Below, one piece after another: positions 37,856 to 45,865 of a DNA stretch of 64,000 nt; positions within the stretch are counted from its first letter, which is position 1, and each line of letters opens with the position of its first letter. This stretch comes from Marixanthotalea marina (GTDB taxonomy: Bacteria > Bacteroidota > Bacteroidia > Flavobacteriales > Flavobacteriaceae). Location of the stretch: assembly GCA_018883545.1 (NCBI GenBank), contig JAHLEH010000006.1:62001-126000 (forward strand), written 5' to 3'. Position numbers and translations under genes: made by a program. Under the pieces are notes generated by a model. The model had not been told where the DNA came from. It ran no database searches and worked only from the letters and a program-made list of their open reading frames with translations.

Positions 37856-37882
37856 TCGTTTTAATACAGTTTTGTTCATAAT

Positions 37883-37916
37883 AAAAAAGGCTTGCGAATC
37901 GCAAGCCTTTTTTATT
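37883..37916. terminator. Terminator after the GSII gene
   Basis: 13-bp stem AAAAAAGGCTTGC / GCAAGCCTTTTTT (37883-37895, 37901-37913), bidirectional between convergent genes. Confidence 0.88.
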
Positions 37917-37942
37917 TATATCACATAATTTTAATTGACAGT

Positions 37943-38887
37943 TTATTTTGTAGTAAAAACCAAAAACATAAACAATCCATACACTACAACCAGAAAAAAA
38001 CCCTTCAGGTTATTTATCTTGAATCTTTTAGGAAGAAACACCAAAGGCAAAAGCACAATAGCAAAACCAAGCATCCAAAAAATATCCCTGGTTAAAATTA
38101 AAGGTTCAGTAATAGGAATTGGTTTAACAATGGCCGTAAGCCCTAAAACCGATGCAATATTAAAAATATTAGAGCCTATTAAATTACCTAATGAAATAGC
38201 CTTTTCCCTTTTAGCCGCCGCAATAACCGATGCCGCCAATTCGGGCACACTCGTACCTATTGCTATTAAAGACACGCCAATAACAGCTTCACTAACACCA
38301 ACAGACAGAGCAATGTCTTTGGCTCCTGCAACCAACCATTCACTACCAAAATACAAAGCTGCCGCCCCTATCAACAACCAAAAAGCAATTTTAAAATTAG
38401 ATACTGTGGACAATGCTTCATCAACCTCCTCTACCGCTACCTCTTTTCTGGATTGTTTTATTAAAATAATTAAAAAAAGTATCAGCCCCACAAATAGAAT
38501 AGCACCTTCAACAAGTCCCAGTACACTATCATTATTCAAAAAATAATATAACGTTAAGGAAAATAAAATCATTACAGGCCAATTAAGCTTATAGAAAGAC
38601 TTATCGACCTCTATCGTTCCTACTAAAGCAGTAACACCCAGCACCAATCCTATATTGGCTATATTAGAACCTACCACATTATTAATAGCAATAGCTGGTG
38701 AACCCGACAATGCCGCTTGAATACTTACTAATAACTCTGGTGCCGAAGTGGCAAACGATACCACCGTCATACCAATAACCATTTTGGAAATATTAAACTT
38801 AAACGATAAGGCTACAGACGACCTCACTAGAAACTCACCTCCAACAACCAGTAACACAAATCCTAAAAGAACTAAAAGAATGCTCAT
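37943..38887 (-). CDS. Calcium/sodium antiporter (CaCA family, YrbG-like)
   Basis: 314 residues, ten TM helices in two inverted halves. Each half carries the alpha-repeat: GMTVVSFATSAPELLVSIQAAL (about 38-60) and GVSLIAIGTSVPELAASVIAA (about 203-224), whose Ser/Glu residues bind cation, and the paired GSNIANIGLVLG and GSNIFNIASVLG. Exports calcium using sodium. Converges on the GSII gene. Confidence 0.93.
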   Translation of the reverse strand: MSILLVLLGFVLLVVGGEFLVRSSVALSFKFNISKMVIGMTVVSFATSAPELLVSIQAALSGSPAIAINNVVGSNIANIGLVLGVTALVGTIEVDKSFYKLNWPVMILFSLTLYYFLNNDSVLGLVEGAILFVGLILFLIILIKQSRKEVAVEEVDEALSTVSNFKIAFWLLIGAAALYFGSEWLVAGAKDIALSVGVSEAVIGVSLIAIGTSVPELAASVIAAAKREKAISLGNLIGSNIFNIASVLGLTAIVKPIPITEPLILTRDIFWMLGFAIVLLPLVFLPKRFKINNLKGFFLVVVYGLFMFLVFTTK

Positions 38888-38984
38888 AAAATAATTTTTT
38901 GCGAAGATAAATGAAAGTAAAACGTTTAAAATGAAAAGTGAAAAAGTTTTTAAAACTTAAACTTTAGTTAAATAACGACAAATT

Positions 38985-39018
38985 TAGTTGTATAACTATA
39001 AAAATAGTTATATGTTTG
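38985..39018 (+). promoter_or_regulatory. Promoter and nested palindromes of the blaI-M56 operon
   Basis: A -33 TTG (38988-38990) lies exactly 20 bases before the -7 box TATGTTTG (39011-39018), a near-ideal Bacteroidota promoter. Two palindromes fill it: TAGTT-GTAT-AACTA (38985-38998) and ATAACTAT-AAAA-ATAGTTAT (38992-39011). Their position across both promoter elements fits repression by BlaI, the first gene product. Confidence 0.7.
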
Positions 39019-39035
39019 TTTAAACGATTTAGAAA

Positions 39036-39395
39036 ATGGAAAAACTAACAAACAAAGAAGAAGAAATCATGCATATTTTATGGAAGCTCGAAAAAGGCTT
39101 CGTAAAAGATGTGATGGCAGAAATAAAAGAAGACACGCCACATTACAACACCTTATCTACCATTATTAGAAATCTAGAAGACAAAGGTTATGTGGGACAT
39201 ACCGCTTATGGCAAAACACACCAATACTACCCTATTGTAAAAAAGGAAGAATATAGAAAGCAGTTTATGAGCACTGCCATAGATAACTATTTCAACAACT
39301 CTTATAAAAACATGGTGTCCTTTTTTGCCAAAGAAGAAAAGATAAGTGTGGAGGAACTCAAGGAAATTATTGCACTTATTGAAAATCAAAAATAA
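39036..39395 (+). CDS. BlaI/MecI-family repressor
   Basis: 119-residue winged-helix protein: LTNKEEEIMHILWKLEKGFVKDVMAEI (helix 1-2), then TPHYNTLSTIIRNLEDKGYVGHTAYGKTHQYYP, the recognition helix and wing. The C-terminal helices dimerise. In staphylococci BlaI is cleaved after the M56 sensor BlaR1 senses beta-lactam; here the M56 partner is the next gene, 2 bp away, but it lacks a penicillin-binding sensor domain. Likely autoregulated through palindromes in its promoter. Confidence 0.93.
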   Translation: MEKLTNKEEEIMHILWKLEKGFVKDVMAEIKEDTPHYNTLSTIIRNLEDKGYVGHTAYGKTHQYYPIVKKEEYRKQFMSTAIDNYFNNSYKNMVSFFAKEEKISVEELKEIIALIENQK

Positions 39396-39397
39396 TT

Positions 39398-41968
39398 ATG
39401 GAATATCTACTTAAAGTTAGTGCTATAATCGCCATTTTTTACGTGTGCTACAAACTCTTTTTGCAACGCGACACCTTTTTTGAAGCCAACCGATGGTTTT
39501 TAATGCTTGGTTTGCTCACTTCCTTTGTGTTGCCTTTTATAGTTATTCCTATTTACATAGAATATACACCAATAACGGTAAGTGGTTTTCCCATAAACGA
39601 AATAACACCTCCTGCCCCAACTGAAAAACCTTTTAATCCATTAGATTATATACCGTTTGTTTATGGTCTGGGCGCTGCTTTTTTTACAGTGCGCTTTTTG
39701 GTTCAACTCACATCGTTGGCCAAATTAATTCTGAAAGACAAAGGCCGTAAAGAAAGTAAATTCACATTCATTGAAACTGATGATGAAACCCCGCCCTTTT
39801 CATTTTTCAATTGGATTGTTTACAACCCCAATCAATTCAACCAAGAAGAACTGGCACAAATTATTGCCCACGAAAAAACACATGCCAAACAATACCACTC
39901 CATAGACATTTTATTAACACAAATTTGCTGTGTGCTGCTTTGGTTCAATCCGTTCATATGGTTATACAACAAAGACTTAAAACAAAACCTTGAGTTTATT
40001 GCCGACAAAAGCACATTAAACCTATATAACTGCAAAAAAAGTTACCAATACACTTTGCTCAAAACAAGCATGCCATCTCATCAAATGGCTTTGGGCAATG
40101 CTTTTTATAATTCATTAACCCGCCTGAACGTGTTGGGCTATACATTTACTGTTATAGGCCGAAACGGGCAGGTCAAAAAACGAATCGTTATGTTACACAA
40201 ATCAAAATCGAAAAAAAGGAACCAATTAAAGTATGCACTGGTTATTCCTGTACTAGCTTTATTTTTAATGAGCTTTAATACCAAAGAGGTTTTTATAGCT
40301 AAAGTCTCTGAAAACAATACCACTACTAAAGAAGTGGCTGAAACTTATGTCATTAACAAAAATACCTCTGATACCGAACTTAGTGATATTGAATCTAAAA
40401 TTACTGAAAATGGTGCCTCATTTACTTATGCTCTTAAAAGGGATTCAAATGGAAATATTAAAGACTTACAGTTTGAAATAGTCGATAATGGCAATGGCAA
40501 ATACCAGAGCAAACCTCCTTTTGAAAAAGTCTACTTTGGCACTTTTAGCAATGGCGGAATTTTCATTACTGAAAACGAAGAAGGCATCAAAAAGATGCAA
40601 GAGCGCATGAATGATTTGATTGAAAAAAACAAAGTACAACAAAAAAGCCAAAATCAGCAATCACCTTGGAAGGTATCTGAAGAAAGAAACAATATCATAT
40701 TTGCTTCAGCAGACACCCTTTATGTTAATGAAAGCCCTAATACCATCGAAAAATTACTCGCCAGATTCGATGAAACCCCATTGTACTTAATTGATGGTAA
40801 AGAAGTTTCCGAAAAAGAAATTAGTGAAGTGAACCCCTTATTAATTGAAAGTGTTTTAACAACTCAGGGCAGCGATAATACAATAAAAGAATATGGCAAT
40901 AAAGCTAAAAACGGGGTATTATCCGTAAAACTAAGAAGCAAGCCAGTTATAAATGTAAATCAAACCATTAAATTAAAAAGCGATGCATTATATCTTGTTA
41001 ACGGCAAAGAAACCAGCTATGATGAACTTAATAAATTGAACCCAGAAACCATTAAAAGCATTAGGCCATTAAATGACGAAAATCAAATAAAAAAATATGG
41101 TAACAAGAGTAAAAATGGTGTGTTTGTAGTAGAAACAGATACTAAATGGGAAACTAATTTCATAGTAGGGAAAGCGTTTAGTTCTGAACAAGTTACTATA
41201 TCCGGTAAAGTTATAAACCAAAAAGGCGAAGCCCTACCGGGCGTAAATGTTATAGTTAAAGATGGAAAAACAGGAACTGCAACAGATTTTGACGGAAACT
41301 ATGAAATCAAAGTAAACAAAGGGGATTACCTAATTTTTTCTTACAAAGGAATGGTGTCACAAATTATTAATGCGAAAAATAATGAAACCGTAAACGTAAC
41401 CTTATCCCCCGATACAGCTTCAAACTCAAAACCTCAAAGCGCTTGGACAACAAGTTTAAGCCTGAATGAAAACAACACACAAACTCAAAGTAAAACCCAA
41501 AAAAACACCATCATAAAAGGGGTAGGTTCCTTTTCAGAAGCCCCCCCTTTATATATAGTCAACGGCGAAGAAGTTTCTGGAAATATTGCTAAATCCATAG
41601 ACCCCAATAACATTGAGAGCATGACGGTATTAAAAGAAGAAAATCAGATTAAACAATACGGCGAGAAAGGAAAAAATGGCGTGATTTTAATCACGCTGAA
41701 AGAATCATCAATCAAATTTAGTGATGATGTTAAAGTTATTGGATATGGCACTAAACCTAGCGACACTAAATTTACAATTAAGGCAGTTTCCAACTTAAAT
41801 GGTGAACCTCCTCTAATAATTGTAGATGGCAATAAAATTAAAACTAAAAACTTTGAAATCTATAATGATAATATTGAATCAATGAATGTATTAAAAGGAG
41901 AAACCGCCACTAAAAAATATGGTGAAGAAGGCAAAAACGGTGTCATCGAAATAACAACAAAAAAATAG
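39398..41968 (+). CDS. M56 membrane metallopeptidase with tandem TonB-plug-like units
   Basis: 856 residues. The N-terminal part (1-290) is a BlaR1-type M56 peptidase with TM helices at about 5-20, 35-55, 85-105 and 280-295 and zinc motif HEKTH (158-162). The extracytoplasmic part contains no penicillin-binding domain. Instead it has four roughly 50-residue units at about 461-512, 530-580, 717-767 and 804-856. Each starts like PLYLIDGKEVS and ends like IKEYGNKAKNGVLSV, the closing motif of TonB-receptor plugs. A CarboxypepD_reg-like domain (about 599-671, SGKVINQKGEALPGVNVIV) sits between units 2 and 3. Follows blaI by 2 bp and is probably its sensor-protease. The signal sensed is unknown. 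Confidence 0.88.
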   Translation: MEYLLKVSAIIAIFYVCYKLFLQRDTFFEANRWFLMLGLLTSFVLPFIVIPIYIEYTPITVSGFPINEITPPAPTEKPFNPLDYIPFVYGLGAAFFTVRFLVQLTSLAKLILKDKGRKESKFTFIETDDETPPFSFFNWIVYNPNQFNQEELAQIIAHEKTHAKQYHSIDILLTQICCVLLWFNPFIWLYNKDLKQNLEFIADKSTLNLYNCKKSYQYTLLKTSMPSHQMALGNAFYNSLTRLNVLGYTFTVIGRNGQVKKRIVMLHKSKSKKRNQLKYALVIPVLALFLMSFNTKEVFIAKVSENNTTTKEVAETYVINKNTSDTELSDIESKITENGASFTYALKRDSNGNIKDLQFEIVDNGNGKYQSKPPFEKVYFGTFSNGGIFITENEEGIKKMQERMNDLIEKNKVQQKSQNQQSPWKVSEERNNIIFASADTLYVNESPNTIEKLLARFDETPLYLIDGKEVSEKEISEVNPLLIESVLTTQGSDNTIKEYGNKAKNGVLSVKLRSKPVINVNQTIKLKSDALYLVNGKETSYDELNKLNPETIKSIRPLNDENQIKKYGNKSKNGVFVVETDTKWETNFIVGKAFSSEQVTISGKVINQKGEALPGVNVIVKDGKTGTATDFDGNYEIKVNKGDYLIFSYKGMVSQIINAKNNETVNVTLSPDTASNSKPQSAWTTSLSLNENNTQTQSKTQKNTIIKGVGSFSEAPPLYIVNGEEVSGNIAKSIDPNNIESMTVLKEENQIKQYGEKGKNGVILITLKESSIKFSDDVKVIGYGTKPSDTKFTIKAVSNLNGEPPLIIVDGNKIKTKNFEIYNDNIESMNVLKGETATKKYGEEGKNGVIEITTKK

Positions 41969-41994
41969 GTTGGTTAGTTATTAATCTTTTTTAG

Positions 41995-42021
41995 GCACTC
42001 CCAGAAGGAGTGCTTTTTTTA
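41995..42021 (+). terminator. Terminator of the blaI-M56 operon
   Basis: GCACTCC (41995-42001) pairs with GGAGTGC (42007-42013), followed by seven T. Confidence 0.85.
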
Positions 42022-42034
42022 TTATTACTCTTTT

Positions 42035-42143
42035 CGTCATGCTGAACTTGCATGTGCTGAATTTATTACAGTATTTTAGCATCCCTTTATACCACATTAT
42101 TAAAATACTTTTTATGTGACCCTGAAACAAGTTCAGGGTGACG
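42035..42143. repeat. Imperfect inverted repeat, dispersed-element-like
   Basis: CGTCATGCTGAACTTG (42035-42050) is the inverted match, 14 of 16, of the end of CCTGAAACAAGTTCAGGGTGACG (42121-42143), which is itself a hairpin (CCTGAA...TTCAGG). Like the element at 27993 it starts with GTCA at the outer ends. Looks like a second family of short palindromic intergenic repeats. Confidence 0.65.
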
Positions 42144-42473
42144 TTTTTATTAATAGTTATTCTGCGCTCAAAACAATGAAAACATCAAAAAACTGCATTT
42201 TTACAAGTTTTTGCCCCTACACTTTTCAAAAAGCATTCAAAAACAACCTACAATTATTACAATTTTAAACACAAATCCATATTTTAAATTAAAATTTTAA
42301 ACTTAATTAAAGATTAAAAGTAAAATATTTAAATATATACTGTTTTTTTAGTTACATATTTATATTCAAATACATCGATTTTATACAAATTTTTAGGCAG
42401 AACATGAGGTTAGATGTACATTCAAAACTCATTTGAAAAAACAAACATTTTACTAACCAAAAATCTGAGTATT
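42144..42473. other. Gene-free AT-rich spacer
   Basis: Part of a 626-bp stretch (41969-42594) without an ordinary gene. Beyond the terminator, the repeat at 42035-42143 and the micro-ORF with terminator at 42474-42572, this part shows only very AT-rich sequence with no open frame, tRNA shape or clear promoter. A promoter for the micro-ORF could lie near 42350-42420 but I cannot identify one. Confidence 0.5.
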
Positions 42474-42527
42474 ATGATCACACTTGCCGAAATTGTAGTT
42501 GACCTCTTAATGTCAATTATATTCTAA
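42474..42527 (+). CDS. 17-residue hydrophobic micro-ORF
   Basis: ATG at 42474 to TAA at 42527 encodes MITLAEIVVDLLMSIIF, a short hydrophobic helix. A perfect 11-bp terminator hairpin starts 10 bases later, so a short transcript carrying this frame, or a small RNA, probably ends there. Coding is unproven. Confidence 0.3.
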   Translation: MITLAEIVVDLLMSIIF

Positions 42528-42537
42528 ACCAAAAACA

Positions 42538-42573
42538 AGTAAAACTTAGTCTAGAATAAGTTTTACTATTTTT
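42538..42573 (+). terminator. Orphan terminator after the micro-ORF
   Basis: AGTAAAACTTA (42538-42548), loop of 8, TAAGTTTTACT (42557-42567), then ATTTTTGTTT. No standard gene lies upstream on this strand for over 500 bases. Confidence 0.75.
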
Positions 42574-42594
42574 GTTTCCAAGGAACGTTTAAAA

Positions 42595-42747
42595 ATGAAA
42601 AAGCAAGTATTTAAAAGCATTGCAAAACTCAACAAACTACTGTTACCAAGTTATACTAAAAAACAACTGGATTTGTCCAAAGCCAACAAACTGCAATTGG
42701 CCATTATTGGCTGGCGGTATTTTGTAACCAAAAACGCTTTAGATTAA
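42595..42747 (+). CDS. Small basic protein (often mislabelled SsrA-binding protein)
   Basis: 50 residues from ATG 42595 to TAA 42747: a basic N-terminal helix (KKQVFKSIAKLNKLLLPSYTKKQLDLSKANKLQ) and a hydrophobic aromatic end (LAIIGWRYFVTKNALD). I recall very similar 50-residue proteins across Flavobacteriaceae, some of them annotated as SsrA-binding protein although they are far too short for SmpB. Function unknown. It lies 217 bp before the transketolase promoter region. Confidence 0.7.
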   Translation: MKKQVFKSIAKLNKLLLPSYTKKQLDLSKANKLQLAIIGWRYFVTKNALD

Positions 42748-42888
42748 CATTAAATTATCTCTAAAAAACAATCTATAATACTTCCCGTTACTCCTTAATT
42801 ATCTTATATTTGCAGCCACAATTTTATCTTTAAATTGATTTAAACTTTTTTTAAAATCCAATTCAAAGATTTTGTTGAATTAATTTTT

Positions 42889-42919
42889 TACATTTGTAAG
42901 TGTAAAAACAACACTTACA
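42889..42919 (+). promoter_or_regulatory. Transketolase promoter with AraR-type operator
   Basis: The -7 box TACATTTG (42889-42896) runs into a perfect palindrome TGTAAGTGT-N7-ACACTTACA (42895-42919), containing the 21-bp core TAAGTGT-N7-ACACTTA. Binding there would block the start site. The same core geometry occurs before the arabinofuranosidase gene and araB. The -33 element is not clear. Confidence 0.75.
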
Positions 42920-42964
42920 GACGGATATATTGATACTAACTTAATTATAAAATCAACTATAACA

Positions 42965-44995
42965 ATGAAGAAAAATATTGATGAATTATCGGCAGATAAT
43001 ATTAGAGCCTTGTGTATTTCAATGGTTGAAAAAGCAAATTCCGGTCACCCAGGTGGCCCAATGGGTGGTGCAGACTTTATGCACATTCTGTATTCTGAAT
43101 TTATGAATTTCGATCCATCGGATATGACTTGGCCATTTAGAGACAGATTCTTTATGGATGCTGGTCATTTATCAACATTACTATATTCCCAGTATTATCT
43201 ATTGGGCAACTACGAAAAAAACGATATAGAAAACTTTAGGCAATGGGGTTCTGTAACACCTGGCCACCCAGAAGTGGATGTTAAAAGAGGTGTAGAAAAT
43301 ACCTCTGGCCCATTAGGCCAAGGACACGTTATGGGTATTGGTGCAGCCATTGCAGCTAAATTTTTAGCGGCTAGATTTGGCGATTGGATGAACCACAAAA
43401 TCTATGGATTTATTTCCGATGGTGGTATCCAAGAGGAAATCTCACAAGGTGCTGGTAGGATTGCTGGTCATTTAGGATTGAACAACTTTATTATGTTCTA
43501 CGACTCTAACGACGTACAGCTTTCTACAATGACCGATGAAGTAACCAGCGAAGACACCGCCATGAAGTATGAAGCTTGGGGCTGGAACGTTATTTCAATC
43601 GACGGCCATAACCACGATGAAATCAGAAGCGCATTAAAACAAGCCAATGCAGAGGAAAACAGACCAACCTTAATAATTGCCAAAACCATTATGGGTAAAG
43701 GTGCTGTTGATGCCAATGGTAATAGTTTTGAAGGACATTGCGAACTACACGGTCAGCCTATCGGACACACTGGTGCCGATTACAAGATGACATTGAAGAA
43801 CTTAGGAGCTGATGTTGACAATCCGTTTGACATCTATCCAGAAGTTGCCGATTTCTACAAAGACTTAATCGAAAAGAAAAAAGCAAACGCTGCTGCCAAA
43901 AAAGCTGAAGTTAACGCTTGGAGACAATCCAATGCTGCACTAGCTGAAAAATTGGATGATTTCTTAAGTGGTAAACTTCCTGAATTGGATTTTGAATCTA
44001 TTGAAAGCAAACCAGGTGTGGCTACAAGGGTTGCTTCTTCAAACACATTGGGTTATTTAGCCGGTAAAGTTGAAAACATGATTGTGTCTTCTGCCGATTT
44101 ATCCAATAGTGATAAAACAGATGGTTTCTTAAAGAAAACACAGTCACTTCAAAAAGGTGATTTTTCAGGGGCCTTTTTACAAGCCGGTGTTGCCGAATTA
44201 ACTATGGCTGCTTTAGCCAATGGTATGGCATTACACGGTGGTGTGATTCCCGTAGTGGCGACGTTCTTTGTATTCTCAGATTACATGAAACCAGCTATTA
44301 GGTTAAGTGCCATTCAAGAATTACCTGTAAAATACGTTTGGACGCACGACGCCTTTAGAGTAGGTGAAGATGGGCCAACCCACCAACCTATTGAGCAAGA
44401 AGCACAAATTCGTTTATTGGAAAAACTGAAAAACCACAGTGGTGATCCTAGTTTTATCGCATTAAGACCCGCAGACTCTGCTGAAACTGCCGTAGCTTGG
44501 AAAATGGCTATGGAAAACGATAAAGTACCAACAGGTTTGATTTTATCGCGTCAGAATATTAAAGACTTACCATCTAATGGTTCTCGATACCAAGCTGCAC
44601 TTGAGGCTCAAAAAGGTGGTTATACCGTAAAAGATGTTGAAAATCCAGATGTTGTTTTAATCGCTAATGGTTCTGAAGTTGCCACTCTTATTGATGGCGC
44701 CAAATTATTGGAAGACAATGCTGGTTTAAGGGTAAAAGTGGTTTCTGTACCGTCCGAAGGACTTTTCAGATTACAACCTAAAGATTACCAAGAAAAAGTA
44801 ATCCCTAACAATGTAACAACTTTTGGATTAACCGCTGGATTACCAGTAAACTTAGAACATTTGGTTGGATACAACGGTAAAGTATTTGGTTTGGATCATT
44901 TTGGATATTCTGCACCTGCAACCGTGCTGGATGAAAAATTCGGATTCAACGGTGAGAATGTTTACAACCAAGTAATGGATATAATAAACAAATAG
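42965..44995 (+). CDS. tkt: Transketolase
   Basis: 676-residue full-length TPP enzyme of the non-oxidative pentose phosphate pathway. Visible: KANSGHPGGPMGGADF (active-site His, about 26-41), GPLGQGHVMGIG, GDGG-type TPP motif as ISDGGIQEEISQGAGR, the middle PYR domain with GVAELTMAALANGMALHGG, and WTHDAFRVGEDGPTHQPIEQE. It would carry xylulose-5-phosphate made from L-arabinose into central metabolism. An AraR-type operator covers its promoter, and it ends at a terminator shared with araR. Confidence 0.95.
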   Translation: MKKNIDELSADNIRALCISMVEKANSGHPGGPMGGADFMHILYSEFMNFDPSDMTWPFRDRFFMDAGHLSTLLYSQYYLLGNYEKNDIENFRQWGSVTPGHPEVDVKRGVENTSGPLGQGHVMGIGAAIAAKFLAARFGDWMNHKIYGFISDGGIQEEISQGAGRIAGHLGLNNFIMFYDSNDVQLSTMTDEVTSEDTAMKYEAWGWNVISIDGHNHDEIRSALKQANAEENRPTLIIAKTIMGKGAVDANGNSFEGHCELHGQPIGHTGADYKMTLKNLGADVDNPFDIYPEVADFYKDLIEKKKANAAAKKAEVNAWRQSNAALAEKLDDFLSGKLPELDFESIESKPGVATRVASSNTLGYLAGKVENMIVSSADLSNSDKTDGFLKKTQSLQKGDFSGAFLQAGVAELTMAALANGMALHGGVIPVVATFFVFSDYMKPAIRLSAIQELPVKYVWTHDAFRVGEDGPTHQPIEQEAQIRLLEKLKNHSGDPSFIALRPADSAETAVAWKMAMENDKVPTGLILSRQNIKDLPSNGSRYQAALEAQKGGYTVKDVENPDVVLIANGSEVATLIDGAKLLEDNAGLRVKVVSVPSEGLFRLQPKDYQEKVIPNNVTTFGLTAGLPVNLEHLVGYNGKVFGLDHFGYSAPATVLDEKFGFNGENVYNQVMDIINK

Positions 44996-45018
44996 CTATA
45001 TATTAGCTTAAAATATTA

Positions 45019-45057
45019 AGCTCATAACTTTAAATAAAAGTTATGAGCTTTTTTTTC
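45019..45057. terminator. Shared terminator of tkt and araR
   Basis: Perfect 12-bp stem AGCTCATAACTT / AAGTTATGAGCT (45019-45030, 45038-45049) followed by a T run. The araR stop and last codons lie inside this hairpin, so it doubles as coding sequence. Confidence 0.85.
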
Positions 45058-45711
45058 ATCATACTTTTCTTGATCGAACATATAAAGAAAAGAACCTTTG
45101 GTTGACGAGGTCATGTCTTTCTCATTCAATTTAACTAGAATATCTAAAGAGTTTATTTTATTGATAAAATTTCGTTTGTCCAATGCTTTATCCAAGATGG
45201 CTTCATACAGTTTTTGAAGTTGACGCATAGTAAACTTTTCCGGCAACAATTCAAAACCAATTGGGTTTATGGACGTTCTTCTTCGCAATCGCTTGATTGC
45301 TTTATCCAACATAGCATTATGATCAAAAATCAAATCGGGAACTTTAGATAAACTAAACCACTTGGCATTATAGTTCTCTATCAATTCCTCGTTATGGCTT
45401 TCAATATTAATAATGGCATAATACGAGGTAGAAATCGTTCTTTCTACAGGATCCCTGTCTACTTGACTAAAAGTATATAGCTGTTCTAGGTAAACATCGT
45501 GCACCCCTGTTAAATCATGAAGTATTCGTGCAGCAGCTTCATCTAAAGTTTCACTTTGCTTTAAAAAGCCGCCCATTAAAGACCACTTGCCCTTTTCTGG
45601 TTCGAAATCTCTCTGAATAAGCAGCACTTTCAAATCCTCGTCATCAAATCCGAAAATTATACAATCTACCGCTAGAAAAACTTTATTTTCTGGGTTATAT
45701 CCTTTTAGCAT
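45022..45711 (-). CDS. araR: Nudix-family arabinose regulator AraR
   Basis: 229 residues: Nudix domain (about 1-145) and a C-terminal winged helix (about 150-225, LPEKFTMRQLQKLYEAILDKALDKRNFINKI). The Nudix box reads GGFLKQSETLDEAAARILHDLTGV, where the catalytic REUxEE core is RILHDL; the metal-binding glutamates are lost, so it senses rather than hydrolyses. This architecture matches the NrtR-related AraR known as the L-arabinose repressor of Bacteroides. Divergent from the arabinofuranosidase gene with a palindromic operator between. Likely released from DNA by L-arabinose; the effector here is inferred. Confidence 0.85.
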   Translation of the reverse strand: MLKGYNPENKVFLAVDCIIFGFDDEDLKVLLIQRDFEPEKGKWSLMGGFLKQSETLDEAAARILHDLTGVHDVYLEQLYTFSQVDRDPVERTISTSYYAIINIESHNEELIENYNAKWFSLSKVPDLIFDHNAMLDKAIKRLRRRTSINPIGFELLPEKFTMRQLQKLYEAILDKALDKRNFINKINSLDILVKLNEKDMTSSTKGSFLYMFDQEKYDEKKAHNFYLKL

Positions 45712-45742
45712 CGTTGGTTAATTTAAGCTAAAATAAAATTTA

Positions 45743-45763
45743 TAAATGTTAAATTAACATTTA
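45743..45763. promoter_or_regulatory. AraR-type operator between araR and the arabinofuranosidase gene
   Basis: TAAATGT-N7-ACATTTA sits in a longer perfect palindrome with 13-bp arms (45740-45752, 45754-45766). It is 29 bases before the araR start, so autoregulation is likely, and 103 bases before the arabinofuranosidase ATG. Confidence 0.75.
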
Positions 45764-45865
45764 TAACCAAAAAAATAGGTTTTATGGTTTATTTTTGATT
45801 AGTTTGAAACATGAACAACTAATTAAATTTAATAACAAACATTAACTATTCTAAAATAAGGAACT

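Noticed and set aside
37935..38546. 203-codon open frame on the plus strand
   Set aside because: It is the antisense of the calcium/sodium antiporter gene, whose repeat motifs are clear; the antisense product is low-complexity and matches nothing.
45022..45711. Active Nudix hydrolase
   Set aside because: The Nudix box has lost the REUxEE glutamates and a winged helix follows, which fits a regulator.
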